Source: Rhizobium metallidurans
GTDB taxonomy: Bacteria > Pseudomonadota > Alphaproteobacteria > Rhizobiales > Rhizobiaceae
DNA: 64,000 bases
NCBI RefSeq assembly: GCF_014196505.1
Contig: NZ_JACIDW010000008.1
Coordinates: 62,001-126,000, forward strand
Reading direction: 5' to 3'
A program made the position numbers and the translations under genes. Below are positions 25,133-34,086 of the stretch, piece after piece. The notes under the pieces were generated by a model. It made no database searches, was not told the DNA's origin, and saw only the letters and a program-made list of their open reading frames with translations. Position 1 is the stretch's first letter; each line of letters begins with the position of its first letter.

Positions 25133-28060
25133 TCACCACCCTTCCGAGAGCACCTTTTCCAGCATGTCGACGAAGAAATCGGCGCTTTCGGCCGTCAGGC
25201 AGAGCGGCGGCTTGATCTTCAACACATTCAGGTGATCGCCGGTCGGCTGCATGATGACGCCGAGGTCGAGCAGCCGCGCGCAGATCGCCGCCGTCTCGGC
25301 GGTCGCCGGCTCCAGCGTCGCGCGGTCGCGGACGAACTCGACGCCGAGATAAAGCCCCATGCCATGCACGGCGCCGACGAGCGGATGGTGATCCATCAGG
25401 GCCACCAGCCGGCCCTTCAGCCGATCGCCGATCTCGCGGGCATTCTGCTGCAGCGCCTCGTCGGCCATGATGTCGAGCACGGTGATGCCGACGACGGAAC
25501 TGACCGGGCTTCCACCCGAGGAGGAGAAGAAATAGCCCTCCTTCTCCAGCGAATCGGCGATGGCGCGCGTGGTGATGACGGCGCCGAGCGGGTGGCCGTT
25601 GCCCATGCCCTTGGCGACCGTGATGATATCGGGCACCACCTGCTGCTGCTCGAAGCCCCAGAAATGATGGCCGAGCCGGCCATAGCCGACCTGTACCTCG
25701 TCGGCGATGCAGACGCCGCCGCGGGCGCGCACCTGGCCATAGACGGCGGCGAGATAGCCATCCGGCAGCGCTATGCCGCCGGCGTTGCCATAGACCGGTT
25801 CGGCAATGAAGCCCGCCAGCCGCTCGCCGCTTCCGTCGATCAGTTCCAGCGCGGCAAGTACGCTTTGCAGATAGTCGCCGGTCGAATCCGGTCCACGGAA
25901 CTCGCCGCGATAGGTATTGGGCGCGGCAACGGGATGAACCCAATCGGGCCGCGTCGTCAGCGCCCGGGGATTGTCGGCGATCGAGGTGGAGACCGCATCG
26001 CTTGCCACCGACCAGCCGTGATAGGCCTCGAGCAGGCTCAGCATGTTGCGCGCGCCGGTGTGGGCCCAGGCAAGCCGCAGCGCCAGATCGTTGGCCTCCG
26101 ATCCCGAATTGACCAGGAAGACGGTGTCGAGCCCTTCAGGCGCAAGGGCTGCCAGCCGCTCGGAGAGATCGGCGACGGCGGCATAGTGAAAGCGCGAATT
26201 GGTGTTCAGCCGCAGCCATTGCTCGCCCACGGCATCGGCAAGGCGCGGATGGCCGTGGCCGAGAATGGTGACGTTGTTGACCATGTCGAGATAGGCGCGG
26301 CCCTCGACATCGAACATGTGCTCCTTCCAGCCGCGCTCGATGCGCGGCGGGGTCTCGTAGTAATGCTTCTGGGCGGCGGCGAAATGGGCCGTGCGCACGG
26401 CGAGGATTTCCGCGTCGACGGGCTTCGGCGCCTCGACGCCATGGCCGAGCAGCGCTGCCGGCGACGGGCAAAGCTCCGACCAAGCAAAGACCTCGGCGGG
26501 CGTGCAGAAGAGCGGCGGCTCGGTGCCCTTCAGCGTCGAGAGCTGCACCCTGAGACCGCCGAGCGAGCCCTGTTCGCCCGAGACCGCGCCGATCGCCTGA
26601 CCGGCTTCAAGCTCGGCGCCGTCCTCGACCGAGGGATCGATACCGTCGAGATGGAGGCTGATATCGGCGCCCTCGAGGACGAGATGGTGGTTCTGCCAGC
26701 TGATGCGTCCCGAAAAGGGCGCCGCGATCGCGCTACCGGCGGCCAGGCAGATATCGGCATGCAGGGCGTAGGTGGCCGACGGCCGGGCGCTCAGCAGGCG
26801 GGAGCGCGACAATCTGTATTCGCCGTAGCGGGTGGCGGCGGCATCGGCCTCTGAGGCGGCACGGGCAAGCAGCCGCCAGTCCATGTCGCCCTGACCCCAG
26901 TTGCCGGCGGCGAAGTGCTGGCTTTCGACGCCGAGGTCGACATAGAGCATGTTTTGAAGGTCGAGATCGGGCAGCAGCGGGTGCCAATGCTCGGTCGCAA
27001 CAGTGGGGAGTTCGACGCCCGCCGTCTTCAGGATCGCCGTTTCCATGAGATCGAAGGGAACGGCGATGGCCGTATCGAAGATGCGCTGCTCAAGCACGAG
27101 GTTGGCGCGGACATATTCGTTTTCGGGATCGATGGAGATCTGCTGTTCGCTGCTCGCCACCAGGATGACGGCACGGGCGACGACCAACGGCCACAGCGCC
27201 CTGAGCTCCTCTTCCTTCAGCGGATAGATTTCGTGATAGGCCTTGACGGCTGGCAGCACGAAGAAGGGGTCGCCATCGGCCTGATGCAGCAGCGAAGCGC
27301 AGGTGACGGCGAGATCGCCGACCAGCCAGCCACGGATGATATCGCCGAAATCGATGACGCCATCGGGAATGAGGCGGCCCTTTTCGTCGCGGCGGCTGAC
27401 GACATTGTCGCCGGTGACATCATGGTGGACGGCCTGCAGGCGCAGCGCCGGCGCGAAGGGCTGCACGCGACGGACGGCGGCGACCATGTTCTTGGCGATG
27501 CGGTCGCGCGCGGCGCCATCGGTGATCGCCGACAAGAGCTGGACGGCGACCGGGCCGGCGCGGCGCAGGTCCCATTGCAGGTTGCGGTCGAGGCCGGGAT
27601 GATCGAAATCGGCAAGCGATCTGGCGAGATTGGCGCAGAGCGCACCCAGCGCCGCCACGGATTGTCCGGGAAGATGCGCGGGGCCGCTCAACCCCTCGCC
27701 TTCGAGATATTCCAGCAGCCGGACCTGATAGGTCTGGTCGCGGACGACGACGGCGATGATGTCCTGGCCATCGGTGGAAGCGACCACGCGCGGCACGCGC
27801 GGCGCGCCCTCGATGCCGGCGAGGTGACGCATCGCGGCATTCTGCGCCTCGAGCTCGATCGTCTCGTAGACCATGTGGCAGATCTTCAGGACGTAAGCCT
27901 GCTCGCCGGTATCGACGCGGTAGTTGCGGTCCTGCTGGCTTCCGAGCTCACTCAGCGTGCCCGACAGGCCATAGCGCGACTGCAGGATCTCTCCGGCTTC
28001 CTCGGCCGTCACGTCGGGACACGGAAGCTCGAGACGCCGAGCGAGCGTTTCATCGGTCAT
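25133..28060 (-). CDS. Three-domain fusion: APH-like kinase, M23/lipoyl-like domain, class III aminotransferase
   Basis: 975 residues from ATG 28060 (GGGGGA upstream). Residues about 1-345 form an aminoglycoside/choline-kinase fold with HHDVTGDNVV and VIDFGDI. About 400-520 is a beta-rich domain resembling the M23 peptidase fold (Y-A-L-H-A-D-I, A-A-P-F-S-G-R-I, L-H-L-D-G-I, V-Q-L-S-T-L), probably without a complete zinc site. About 560-975 is a PLP aminotransferase with NSGSEANDLALRLAW, CIADEVQVGYGRLG and PLP Lys817 in VAKGMGNGHPLG. This could phosphorylate and then deaminate or lyse an amino-alcohol-like substrate. Such fusions occur in other proteobacteria; substrate not assigned. Confidence 0.9.
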   Translation of the reverse strand: MTDETLARRLELPCPDVTAEEAGEILQSRYGLSGTLSELGSQQDRNYRVDTGEQAYVLKICHMVYETIELEAQNAAMRHLAGIEGAPRVPRVVASTDGQDIIAVVVRDQTYQVRLLEYLEGEGLSGPAHLPGQSVAALGALCANLARSLADFDHPGLDRNLQWDLRRAGPVAVQLLSAITDGAARDRIAKNMVAAVRRVQPFAPALRLQAVHHDVTGDNVVSRRDEKGRLIPDGVIDFGDIIRGWLVGDLAVTCASLLHQADGDPFFVLPAVKAYHEIYPLKEEELRALWPLVVARAVILVASSEQQISIDPENEYVRANLVLEQRIFDTAIAVPFDLMETAILKTAGVELPTVATEHWHPLLPDLDLQNMLYVDLGVESQHFAAGNWGQGDMDWRLLARAASEADAAATRYGEYRLSRSRLLSARPSATYALHADICLAAGSAIAAPFSGRISWQNHHLVLEGADISLHLDGIDPSVEDGAELEAGQAIGAVSGEQGSLGGLRVQLSTLKGTEPPLFCTPAEVFAWSELCPSPAALLGHGVEAPKPVDAEILAVRTAHFAAAQKHYYETPPRIERGWKEHMFDVEGRAYLDMVNNVTILGHGHPRLADAVGEQWLRLNTNSRFHYAAVADLSERLAALAPEGLDTVFLVNSGSEANDLALRLAWAHTGARNMLSLLEAYHGWSVASDAVSTSIADNPRALTTRPDWVHPVAAPNTYRGEFRGPDSTGDYLQSVLAALELIDGSGERLAGFIAEPVYGNAGGIALPDGYLAAVYGQVRARGGVCIADEVQVGYGRLGHHFWGFEQQQVVPDIITVAKGMGNGHPLGAVITTRAIADSLEKEGYFFSSSGGSPVSSVVGITVLDIMADEALQQNAREIGDRLKGRLVALMDHHPLVGAVHGMGLYLGVEFVRDRATLEPATAETAAICARLLDLGVIMQPTGDHLNVLKIKPPLCLTAESADFFVDMLEKVLSEGW

Positions 28061-28151
28061 GGCATTCCCCCACCGCGCGATTCGATCCTGCACAATAAGC
28101 AGATAATCGACAGCTTGCTATCGGCAAGCGAGGGATCGGGCGTCATCCCTA

Positions 28152-28211
28152 GGAATTACGGGCCCGGCAATTACCGGCCCAGCAATTGCCGGCCAAGGAA
28201 TCAGCGGACGC
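28152..28211. repeat. Degenerate 15-bp tandem repeat between purU and the fusion gene
   Basis: Four units: GGAATTACGGGCCCG, GCAATTACCGGCCCA, GCAATTGCCGGCCAA, GGAATCAGCGGACGC. It ends 15 bases from the purU stop, downstream of purU and upstream of the fusion gene. Confidence 0.6.
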
Positions 28212-28225
28212 CCGATACCAATGAC

Positions 28226-29110
28226 TTAGCCCATGCGCTCGGAAGCATAGCTGCCCGGGCTTGCCGGGAAGACCACGGTGCGGTTGCCGTTCAGGAACAC
28301 GCGGTGATGGATATGGGCGTGGATGGCGCGGGCAAGCACCTGGCTCTCGACATCGCGGCCGATCGAGACGTAATCGTCGGCCGACTGCGCATGGGTGATG
28401 CGCGCCGTGTCCTGCTCGATGATCGGACCTTCGTCGAGGTCGGCGGTGACGTAGTGCGCGGTGGCGCCGATCAGCTTCACGCCACGCTCATAGGCCTGCT
28501 TGTAGGGGTTCGCGCCCTTGAACGACGGCAGGAAGGAGTGGTGGATGTTGATGATGCGCCCCGACATCTTCTTGCACATGGCATCCGAGAGCACCTGCAT
28601 GTAGCGGGCAAGCACGACGAGCTCGGTGCCGGAGCTTTCGAGCAGCTGCAGGAGCTGGGCTTCGGCCTGCGGCTTGTTTTCCTTCGTCACCTTGATGTGG
28701 TGGAAGGGGATGTCGTGATTGACGACGACCTTCTGGTAATCGAAGTGGTTGGAGACGACGCCGACGATGTCGATCGGCAGCGCGCCGATCTTCCAGCGGT
28801 AGAGCAGGTCGTTCAGACAATGGCCGAAGCGCGAAACCATCAGCAGCACCTTCATGCGCTGGTCGCCGTCGTGGATTTCCGATGTCATCTCGAATTTCTC
28901 GGCGATCGGCTGGAAGCCTTCGCGGATGGCCGCCAGTGTAGCACCCTCCTCGGAGATGAAGCTGACGCGGGTGAAGAACATGCCGGTGGAGAGATCGTCG
29001 AACTGCGAGCTGTCGATGATATTGCAGCCCTGTCCGGCCAGATAGGTCGAAATCGCCGCCACGATGCCGCGTGTCGATTTGCAGGCTACCGTCAATACAT
29101 ATTGCGTCAT
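28226..29110 (-). CDS. purU: Formyltetrahydrofolate deformylase
   Basis: 294 residues. Hydrolyses 10-formyl-THF to formate and THF, balancing one-carbon pools. An N-terminal ACT domain (about 5-75) precedes the formyltransferase-fold domain, with NIHHSFLPSFKGANPYKQAYERGVKLIGATAHYV and EGPIIEQD, the PurU catalytic region. Length is normal for PurU. The upstream region carries a 17-bp tandem repeat. No glycine riboswitch was recognised. Confidence 0.96.
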   Translation of the reverse strand: MTQYVLTVACKSTRGIVAAISTYLAGQGCNIIDSSQFDDLSTGMFFTRVSFISEEGATLAAIREGFQPIAEKFEMTSEIHDGDQRMKVLLMVSRFGHCLNDLLYRWKIGALPIDIVGVVSNHFDYQKVVVNHDIPFHHIKVTKENKPQAEAQLLQLLESSGTELVVLARYMQVLSDAMCKKMSGRIINIHHSFLPSFKGANPYKQAYERGVKLIGATAHYVTADLDEGPIIEQDTARITHAQSADDYVSIGRDVESQVLARAIHAHIHHRVFLNGNRTVVFPASPGSYASERMG

Positions 29111-29122
29111 GCGTCACGTTCC

Positions 29123-29188
29123 TTGTTTAGGCATCGGCCTTGTTTAGGCATCGGCCCTGTTCAAGCGTCGGCCTTTTAAGCGTTGGTC
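29123..29188. repeat. 17-bp tandem repeat upstream of purU
   Basis: Two identical units TTGTTTAGGCATCGGCC (29123-29139, 29140-29156), then CTGTTCAAGCGTCGGCC (29157-29173) and a decayed TTTTAAGCGTTGGTC. It begins 12 bases before the purU ATG on the template side, so it lies in the leader or promoter of purU. Confidence 0.7.
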
Positions 29189-29309
29189 TGGGGCGACCGT
29201 CGAGCCTGCTTAGATCAAAGCGACATGGCCGATCAAGCACGACACGCGCGCCGCTGCACCAGGTTTGTCGAGACGGGCGGCGCTTGCGGCCGGCGCGTCT
29301 CATCGGCCT

Positions 29310-30587
29310 TCAGCTTACGGCAGTTCCTGCCGGAGTCCGTTCACTTTGCGTCGTGGAACCGCGTATTCTCGCCGTGGCGCCCTCGTTGAATTTGAGAAAG
29401 CCGACGAGAAGCCAGCCGAGGCCGGCGGTCTTCATCGAAAAGATCGCTGTCGAGCCGATCATCAGGTTCAGGAACATGAAGAGCGACAGCGAATGGCAAA
29501 GGCGCTTCTGGTTGGGCGTCTGGCCGGCCGGATAGAAGGAGACGAACAGCCAGAACAGGATGAGGCCGAAGATGGTGGCGCCGTAGGTGATATAGACATA
29601 GCCGCTGTCGACGAAGGTGGTGGCCTTGTCGAGCTCGAGCCCCATCGTCGCCGGCAGATCCATGGCGATGATGTTTCGAACCGTGCCGCTGATGCGGCCG
29701 ACGAAATCGTCGTCACGGGCGTTCGGCTTGAAGGCGTGGATGATAAAGCCGACCATGACGATCGCCGGCATCATCAGGAAGCTGAAGATCTTCGGGATCA
29801 GGGGATAGATGACATAGCCGGCGACGCTGACGATGGTGAAGATCAGCATCGTTCGGGTGTCGTTCGTTACCAGGATGAGCACGATTGTCGCCATGAAGAT
29901 CAGCCGGTCGAAGAGCGTGATGCGGTTGGCGAAGCTGACGAGATAGATGACCATGACGCCGCAGAAATTGGCGAGCGACACCTGCTCGAGGAAGATCGAG
30001 GAGGAGCGGTGATCGATGAGGCCGAAGGAGAAGCGCCCCTCGAAGCCGAGCGCGCCGCGAAACAGGCCGGAATCGCTGTAGGTGGCAGGGGGAACGCCGC
30101 GGGTGTTCTGGAAATACTCGGCCGGATGGAAGAGCGCCACATAGGCGGGCGTCGAGATGATCTCGCAAAGGAGCGCCGCGAGAACCGCCAGGCAGCAGAT
30201 CTTGAAGGCAAGCCGCAGCGTTCGCTCGTTGCTCCAGCGTCCGAGCACCGTGAAGGCGAAGATGATCAGGACGTTGCGAAGATGGTCGATATAGCCGGCC
30301 TTGTTGATGACCATCACATAGACCGTCAGCGCGACGGTCGCGAGGAGATAACCGAGCGGCACGATATCTTCCTCGTAGAGGCCTTTCTTCAGGATGTAGC
30401 CGAAGCTGTAGGCGAGGATCAGGATCTCGCTCGCCACGACGGCGGTTGACGTCAGCGGCATGATGTTGTGATTGATGAAGGCAAGAATGGCGTTGTAGGT
30501 CACGCCGAGCACGCTGACGGCCAGGATGCTGTAGTCGATCGGCTCCTTATCGATCGCATCGCCTTCGGCTTTGACCTTGCTTGCCAT
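29310..30587 (-). CDS. VpsF-like / O-antigen-ligase-type polysaccharide membrane protein
   Basis: 425 residues with about 10-12 hydrophobic helices. Only a loop with conserved-type residues (FRGALGFEGRFSFGLIDHRSSS, about 175-200) breaks the pattern, similar to the periplasmic loop of WaaL/Wzy-type enzymes. It likely polymerises or ligates exopolysaccharide at the inner membrane. It begins 4 bases after the stop of the GH5 gene on the same strand, so the two form an operon. The assignment to a VpsF group comes from overall resemblance, not a decisive motif. Confidence 0.75.
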   Translation of the reverse strand: MASKVKAEGDAIDKEPIDYSILAVSVLGVTYNAILAFINHNIMPLTSTAVVASEILILAYSFGYILKKGLYEEDIVPLGYLLATVALTVYVMVINKAGYIDHLRNVLIIFAFTVLGRWSNERTLRLAFKICCLAVLAALLCEIISTPAYVALFHPAEYFQNTRGVPPATYSDSGLFRGALGFEGRFSFGLIDHRSSSIFLEQVSLANFCGVMVIYLVSFANRITLFDRLIFMATIVLILVTNDTRTMLIFTIVSVAGYVIYPLIPKIFSFLMMPAIVMVGFIIHAFKPNARDDDFVGRISGTVRNIIAMDLPATMGLELDKATTFVDSGYVYITYGATIFGLILFWLFVSFYPAGQTPNQKRLCHSLSLFMFLNLMIGSTAIFSMKTAGLGWLLVGFLKFNEGATARIRGSTTQSERTPAGTAVS

Positions 30588-30591
30588 ATCC

Positions 30592-31653
30592 TCAATCCAC
30601 CAGCGTCTTGCACTTGGACCTGTCGGCGGCCGGTGTCTTCAGCGCGTTTTCCAGCGCCGTCATCTGCTGGCGATCCTTGCCGCCGCGCGGCTGCACGTTC
30701 AGCGTCTCCGTTTCCGGCCACCAGTCGCCCGCCACCCAGTAGGTCCAGCCGAGCCAGACGTCGGGGTTGGCCTGCATCTGGTCGAGCACGCGGCCGAGCG
30801 CCGCCACGCAGGCCTTGTCCTGCGATACGCCGAATTCGCCGAGGAAGACCCGCGTATTGTTCTTCCTCGCCCAGTCGGTCATATCGGTCACCGCCTTGAG
30901 CGCGCTGTCGCTGCCGCTGCATTCGGCGTTCATGCCCGACGAATCCTGATCGAAATACTGATGCACCTCGTAGGCGTAGTTCTTGCGCGGATCGCGCACG
31001 CCCAGCATGACCGTGCCGTTGGCGCCGCCCGGCCCATCCGCCTGCCAGGAATGGGCGCCGGTGAAGCGGGTGCCCGGAACCAGGATCAGATTGTTGGCTC
31101 CCGTCGCCCGGATGGTGCGGATCGCGGCGTTGGCGGCCTTCAGCCAGGCATCGGCGCCGATGTCGTAGGGCTCGTTCATCAGGCCGAAGATCACATCCTC
31201 CTGATTGGAGAATTCGATCGCCAGCCGCGCCCAGAACTCGGCGAAGGCGGTGTCGGTGACCGGCGGCTTGCCGATCATCACCTTGTCGTATTGCGCGTAG
31301 TTGTGCGGATCGAGAATGACGGTCAGGCGCTTCTTGCGCAAAAGCTCGACCGTGTCCTTCAGCCGCTTCAGCTCGGCCTCGTCGAGCGGCTTGCCGAGCT
31401 CGGGTTGCAGGCGCTCCCAGAGAAAGGGAAGGCGCACGCTGTTGAAGCCCTTCTGGGCGAAATAGGCGATGGTTTCCTCGGAGGGGTAGGCGTAGGCCTT
31501 GAAGTATTCGCCGCCGCGCTCGCCGAACTCGGCACCGGAGAGATTGATGCCCTGCAGGCAGGTGCCCTGCGCGCCGGCCGCGCCGGCCTGGAGCAGCATC
31601 GTTGCCAGCACGGCCGCCGCTAGGCGCCGCCGGGGGGAGAATTTGTCGCTCAT
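30592..31653 (-). CDS. GH5-family (cellulase-type) glycosidase, exported
   Basis: 353 residues with a signal peptide ending AGAAGA (about residue 28). A TIM-barrel hydrolase follows: GFNSVRLPFLWERLQP, acid/base Glu161 in L-M-N-E-P-Y-D, HQYFD, nucleophile Glu273 in F-L-G-E-F-G-V-S, and GWTYWVAGDWW. Endo-beta-glucanase-type chemistry in the periplasm or outside, probably trimming the exopolysaccharide made by the neighbouring polymerase. First gene of the pair with the VpsF-like gene. Divergent from the Wzz-like gene across a 130-base control region. Confidence 0.9.
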   Translation of the reverse strand: MSDKFSPRRRLAAAVLATMLLQAGAAGAQGTCLQGINLSGAEFGERGGEYFKAYAYPSEETIAYFAQKGFNSVRLPFLWERLQPELGKPLDEAELKRLKDTVELLRKKRLTVILDPHNYAQYDKVMIGKPPVTDTAFAEFWARLAIEFSNQEDVIFGLMNEPYDIGADAWLKAANAAIRTIRATGANNLILVPGTRFTGAHSWQADGPGGANGTVMLGVRDPRKNYAYEVHQYFDQDSSGMNAECSGSDSALKAVTDMTDWARKNNTRVFLGEFGVSQDKACVAALGRVLDQMQANPDVWLGWTYWVAGDWWPETETLNVQPRGGKDRQQMTALENALKTPAADRSKCKTLVD

Positions 31654-31706
31654 TGATACCGCTTCCGGGTTCGGCTGATCGTTCGTCTCAGTGCTGTCTC
31701 GGCATC

Positions 31707-31721
31707 TTAACGGTCCGTTAG
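31707..31721 (+). promoter_or_regulatory. CtrA-like box between GH5 and Wzz-like genes
   Basis: TTAACGGTCCGTTAG (TTAA-N7-TTAG). It is almost the same sequence as the box before tadD (TTAACGTTCCGTTAG). It lies in the divergent promoter region of the exopolysaccharide genes. Confidence 0.35.
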
Positions 31722-31784
31722 CTAAGGATTTCTAAAGTCGAACCCATGTCGCCGGCATTTTACAGGCGAGCAACGAGCGCGCGC

Positions 31785-33488
31785 ATGAACCAGTTTGACA
31801 GGAACAAGGTTGGCAGGCTGCCACAATGGCGCAGCTATGAGCCGCCGAATACCGAGCCCAACCGGACCGGCGCGCCCGGACCGGTGCTGCGCCCGTCCGA
31901 CTTCGTGCCCGCCAAGCCCGTGCCCGCCTCCCTGATCACGGACGCCTCTCCTGAGAACCCGGCACCGCCAGGCCCATCGGGCACGGCATCCCCGCCGCCG
32001 GCAAGCGAGGCGCCCCGCGCACCCGAGCGGGCGCCGCAGGTTGAGCAGAACGCCGATGCCCCGCCCTCGTCCGCGGGCAATGTCGCGCGCGATGAACCGC
32101 CAGCGCCCGTCGCCGCACCCGTGGTCGCGCCCGCCGTGGTGCACGTGCCGGAGCGCGGCGGACCGCTGCTCGACACCCGCTCGGCGATCGAGGCGATCTG
32201 GAACAAGCGGCTCCTGATCCTCGGCCTTTGCGTGCTCGGCGCGGTTGCCGGCGCCATCGTGCTGCCGCTGTCGACGCAGAAATTCACCGCCAGCACGACG
32301 CTCTACTTCGATCCCAGACAGATCGGCCTCAACGATCCCAGCACGCAGGCCAACGGCCCCTCGCCCGAAATGATCTCGGCGATGATCGACAGCCAGGTGC
32401 AGATCCTGAGCTCCGGCAATGTCATGCGCCGCGTCGCCGACGCGATGAAGCTCGACCAGGACCCCGAATTCAACGCCGGCCGGGCCGACAGCGCCGCCGT
32501 CGTCAGCGCGCTGCAGAAGGCGCTGGTGATCACCAGGCAGAGTTCCACCTACGTGGTTTCCATGGAGGTGACCACGAAGAACGCCGAGAAATCCGCGCGT
32601 CTCGCCAACCAGGTCGTGGCGTCCTTCCTGCAGGAGGAAGACGGCGCCAGCTCCGGTCTCTACGAGAATACCTCGACCACGCTCGACAAGCGCCTGACCG
32701 ACCTTCGCCAAAGGGTTCAGGAGGCCGAGCAGGCGGTGGAGACATACCGCGCCGACAACGACATGGCCTCGACGCAGAACGGATTGATCTCCGACCAGCG
32801 GCTCGCATCCTTGAACACGCTTCTGGTGACGGCGCAGGACAAGACGATCCAGGCCAAGGCGCGCGCCGATGCCGCCGCCAACCTGCGCTTGGAGGACGTG
32901 GTCGGCGGCACATCGCAGAGCGGCGTTTCGACGGCACTCGCGACGCTGCGCCAGCAATATTCGACACAGGCCGCCATGGTCAGCAGCCTCGAGAGCCAGA
33001 TGGGCACGCGCCATCCGCGCCTGCAGGCGGCGCGCTCCTCGCTGAAGAGCATATCCGACCAGATCCGCGGCGAATTGCAGCGGCTGGCGAGCACCGCACA
33101 GGGCGAATACCAGCAGGCGAAGAAGGCCGAGGAGGCCGTCTCCAAGGAACTGTCGGTGCAAAAGGCGCTGCAGGTCAACACCTCCGACAAGCAGGTCGAA
33201 CTCAACGAATTGCAGCGCAAGGCGACCGCGGCGCGCAATATCTACGAGACCGTGCTGAAGCGCTCCGGACAGACCAGCGAAGAGCAGAGCCTGTCGCGCA
33301 GCAATGTTCGCGTGATCTCCGAGGCCGAGCCGCCGCTGAAGGCCAACGGGCCGGGCAGGACGGCACTTTTGATCGCCGGCGTCATCGGCGGCATGCTCGC
33401 GGGCTTCCTCGTCGGCTCCGGCTTCGCCATCCTCGCCAGCCTGGCTGCCCACCCGACGGTCCGGGGCTATTTCCGCAAGTCGGCGTAG
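31785..33488 (+). CDS. Wzz/GumC-like polysaccharide co-polymerase with long Pro-rich N-terminus
   Basis: 567 residues from ATG 31785; an in-frame ATG at 31746 is equally possible, as neither has a strong ribosome site. The first about 125 residues are Pro/Ala-rich and probably disordered cytoplasmic. A membrane helix (RLLILGLCVLGAVAGAIVLPL) and the Wzz domain follow, then long coiled-coil stretches with the GNVR-type segment, and a C-terminal helix pair (IAGVIGGMLAGFLVGSGFAIL). No tyrosine kinase domain follows. Likely controls chain length or export of the polysaccharide handled by the divergent genes. Confidence 0.85.
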   Translation: MNQFDRNKVGRLPQWRSYEPPNTEPNRTGAPGPVLRPSDFVPAKPVPASLITDASPENPAPPGPSGTASPPPASEAPRAPERAPQVEQNADAPPSSAGNVARDEPPAPVAAPVVAPAVVHVPERGGPLLDTRSAIEAIWNKRLLILGLCVLGAVAGAIVLPLSTQKFTASTTLYFDPRQIGLNDPSTQANGPSPEMISAMIDSQVQILSSGNVMRRVADAMKLDQDPEFNAGRADSAAVVSALQKALVITRQSSTYVVSMEVTTKNAEKSARLANQVVASFLQEEDGASSGLYENTSTTLDKRLTDLRQRVQEAEQAVETYRADNDMASTQNGLISDQRLASLNTLLVTAQDKTIQAKARADAAANLRLEDVVGGTSQSGVSTALATLRQQYSTQAAMVSSLESQMGTRHPRLQAARSSLKSISDQIRGELQRLASTAQGEYQQAKKAEEAVSKELSVQKALQVNTSDKQVELNELQRKATAARNIYETVLKRSGQTSEEQSLSRSNVRVISEAEPPLKANGPGRTALLIAGVIGGMLAGFLVGSGFAILASLAAHPTVRGYFRKSA

Positions 33489-33611
33489 GGCCTGTCCAGG
33501 CGCCGAGGTCACGATTGCGGGAGCGGCGCATGCTGCCGCTTGATGCGTGGGAATGGCATGCCTACATCGACGGCATTGACAGAGAGACCGGCGAGCGGCC
33601 GGAGGGACTTG

Positions 33612-33953
33612 ATGCGGCTCGGTAATTTCGAAAAAATCGTTCTCGTGACGCTGGCGCTTTCAGCCGGCGTTCTTCCGGCGCCGGCGTTTTCGACCGACTG
33701 GGCGCGCGCCGGACAAGGCCGGGTGCCGCCGACCTATCCCTATGCCAACCTTCCCGGCGTCAAGGCGCCCACAGATCCATCGCTGGAGCCGAAACTGACC
33801 TGCCGGACCGAGACGCAGTATATACGCCGGCGCCATGACGAGATTTTCCGCTCCGGCGGCATGCCGATGACGGTCTATGTATGCGACCGCGACGGCGTGA
33901 TTTCCTCCGGCAGCCAGGTTCCGCTGCGCGGCCGCTACCAGCCCGTCCGCTGA
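33612..33953 (+). CDS. Small exported protein of unknown function
   Basis: 113 residues. Signal peptide MRLGNFEKIVLVTLALSAG...PAPAFS is followed by a short basic/Tyr-rich domain with two Cys (LTCRTETQ, VYVCDRDG). The ribosome site GGAGGG is 5 bases before ATG 33612, which decides the start. It lies 123 bases after the Wzz-like gene on the same strand. No family recognised; periplasmic location is inferred. Confidence 0.75.
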   Translation: MRLGNFEKIVLVTLALSAGVLPAPAFSTDWARAGQGRVPPTYPYANLPGVKAPTDPSLEPKLTCRTETQYIRRRHDEIFRSGGMPMTVYVCDRDGVISSGSQVPLRGRYQPVR

Positions 33954-34086
33954 CCGCCCGCCTCCCCTTGTTCATTTGGCATCGACACTCTCGCGACGCT
34001 TTTCAAGCGATGCGGCCTTGCGGCGTGCCGCAAATATTTCCAAGGTCCGGTAACAACTGCATGTGCCCGTTCGTAGAGGATGTCGG

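Noticed and set aside
26915..29179. 754-codon open frame on plus
   Set aside because: Runs antisense through the fusion gene and purU; low-complexity composition and no ribosome site, so a shadow.
29111..29309. Glycine or folate riboswitch before purU
   Set aside because: Only tandem repeats are visible; no conserved riboswitch core was recognised.
31722..33512. 596-codon minus open frame opposite the Wzz-like gene
   Set aside because: Antisense shadow; the plus frame shows membrane helices and coiled coils of a real protein.
34049..34071. ECF-type promoter (GTAAC ... CGTT) before the sigma gene
   Set aside because: Spacing is about 3 bases too short and the transcript would begin at the ribosome site.
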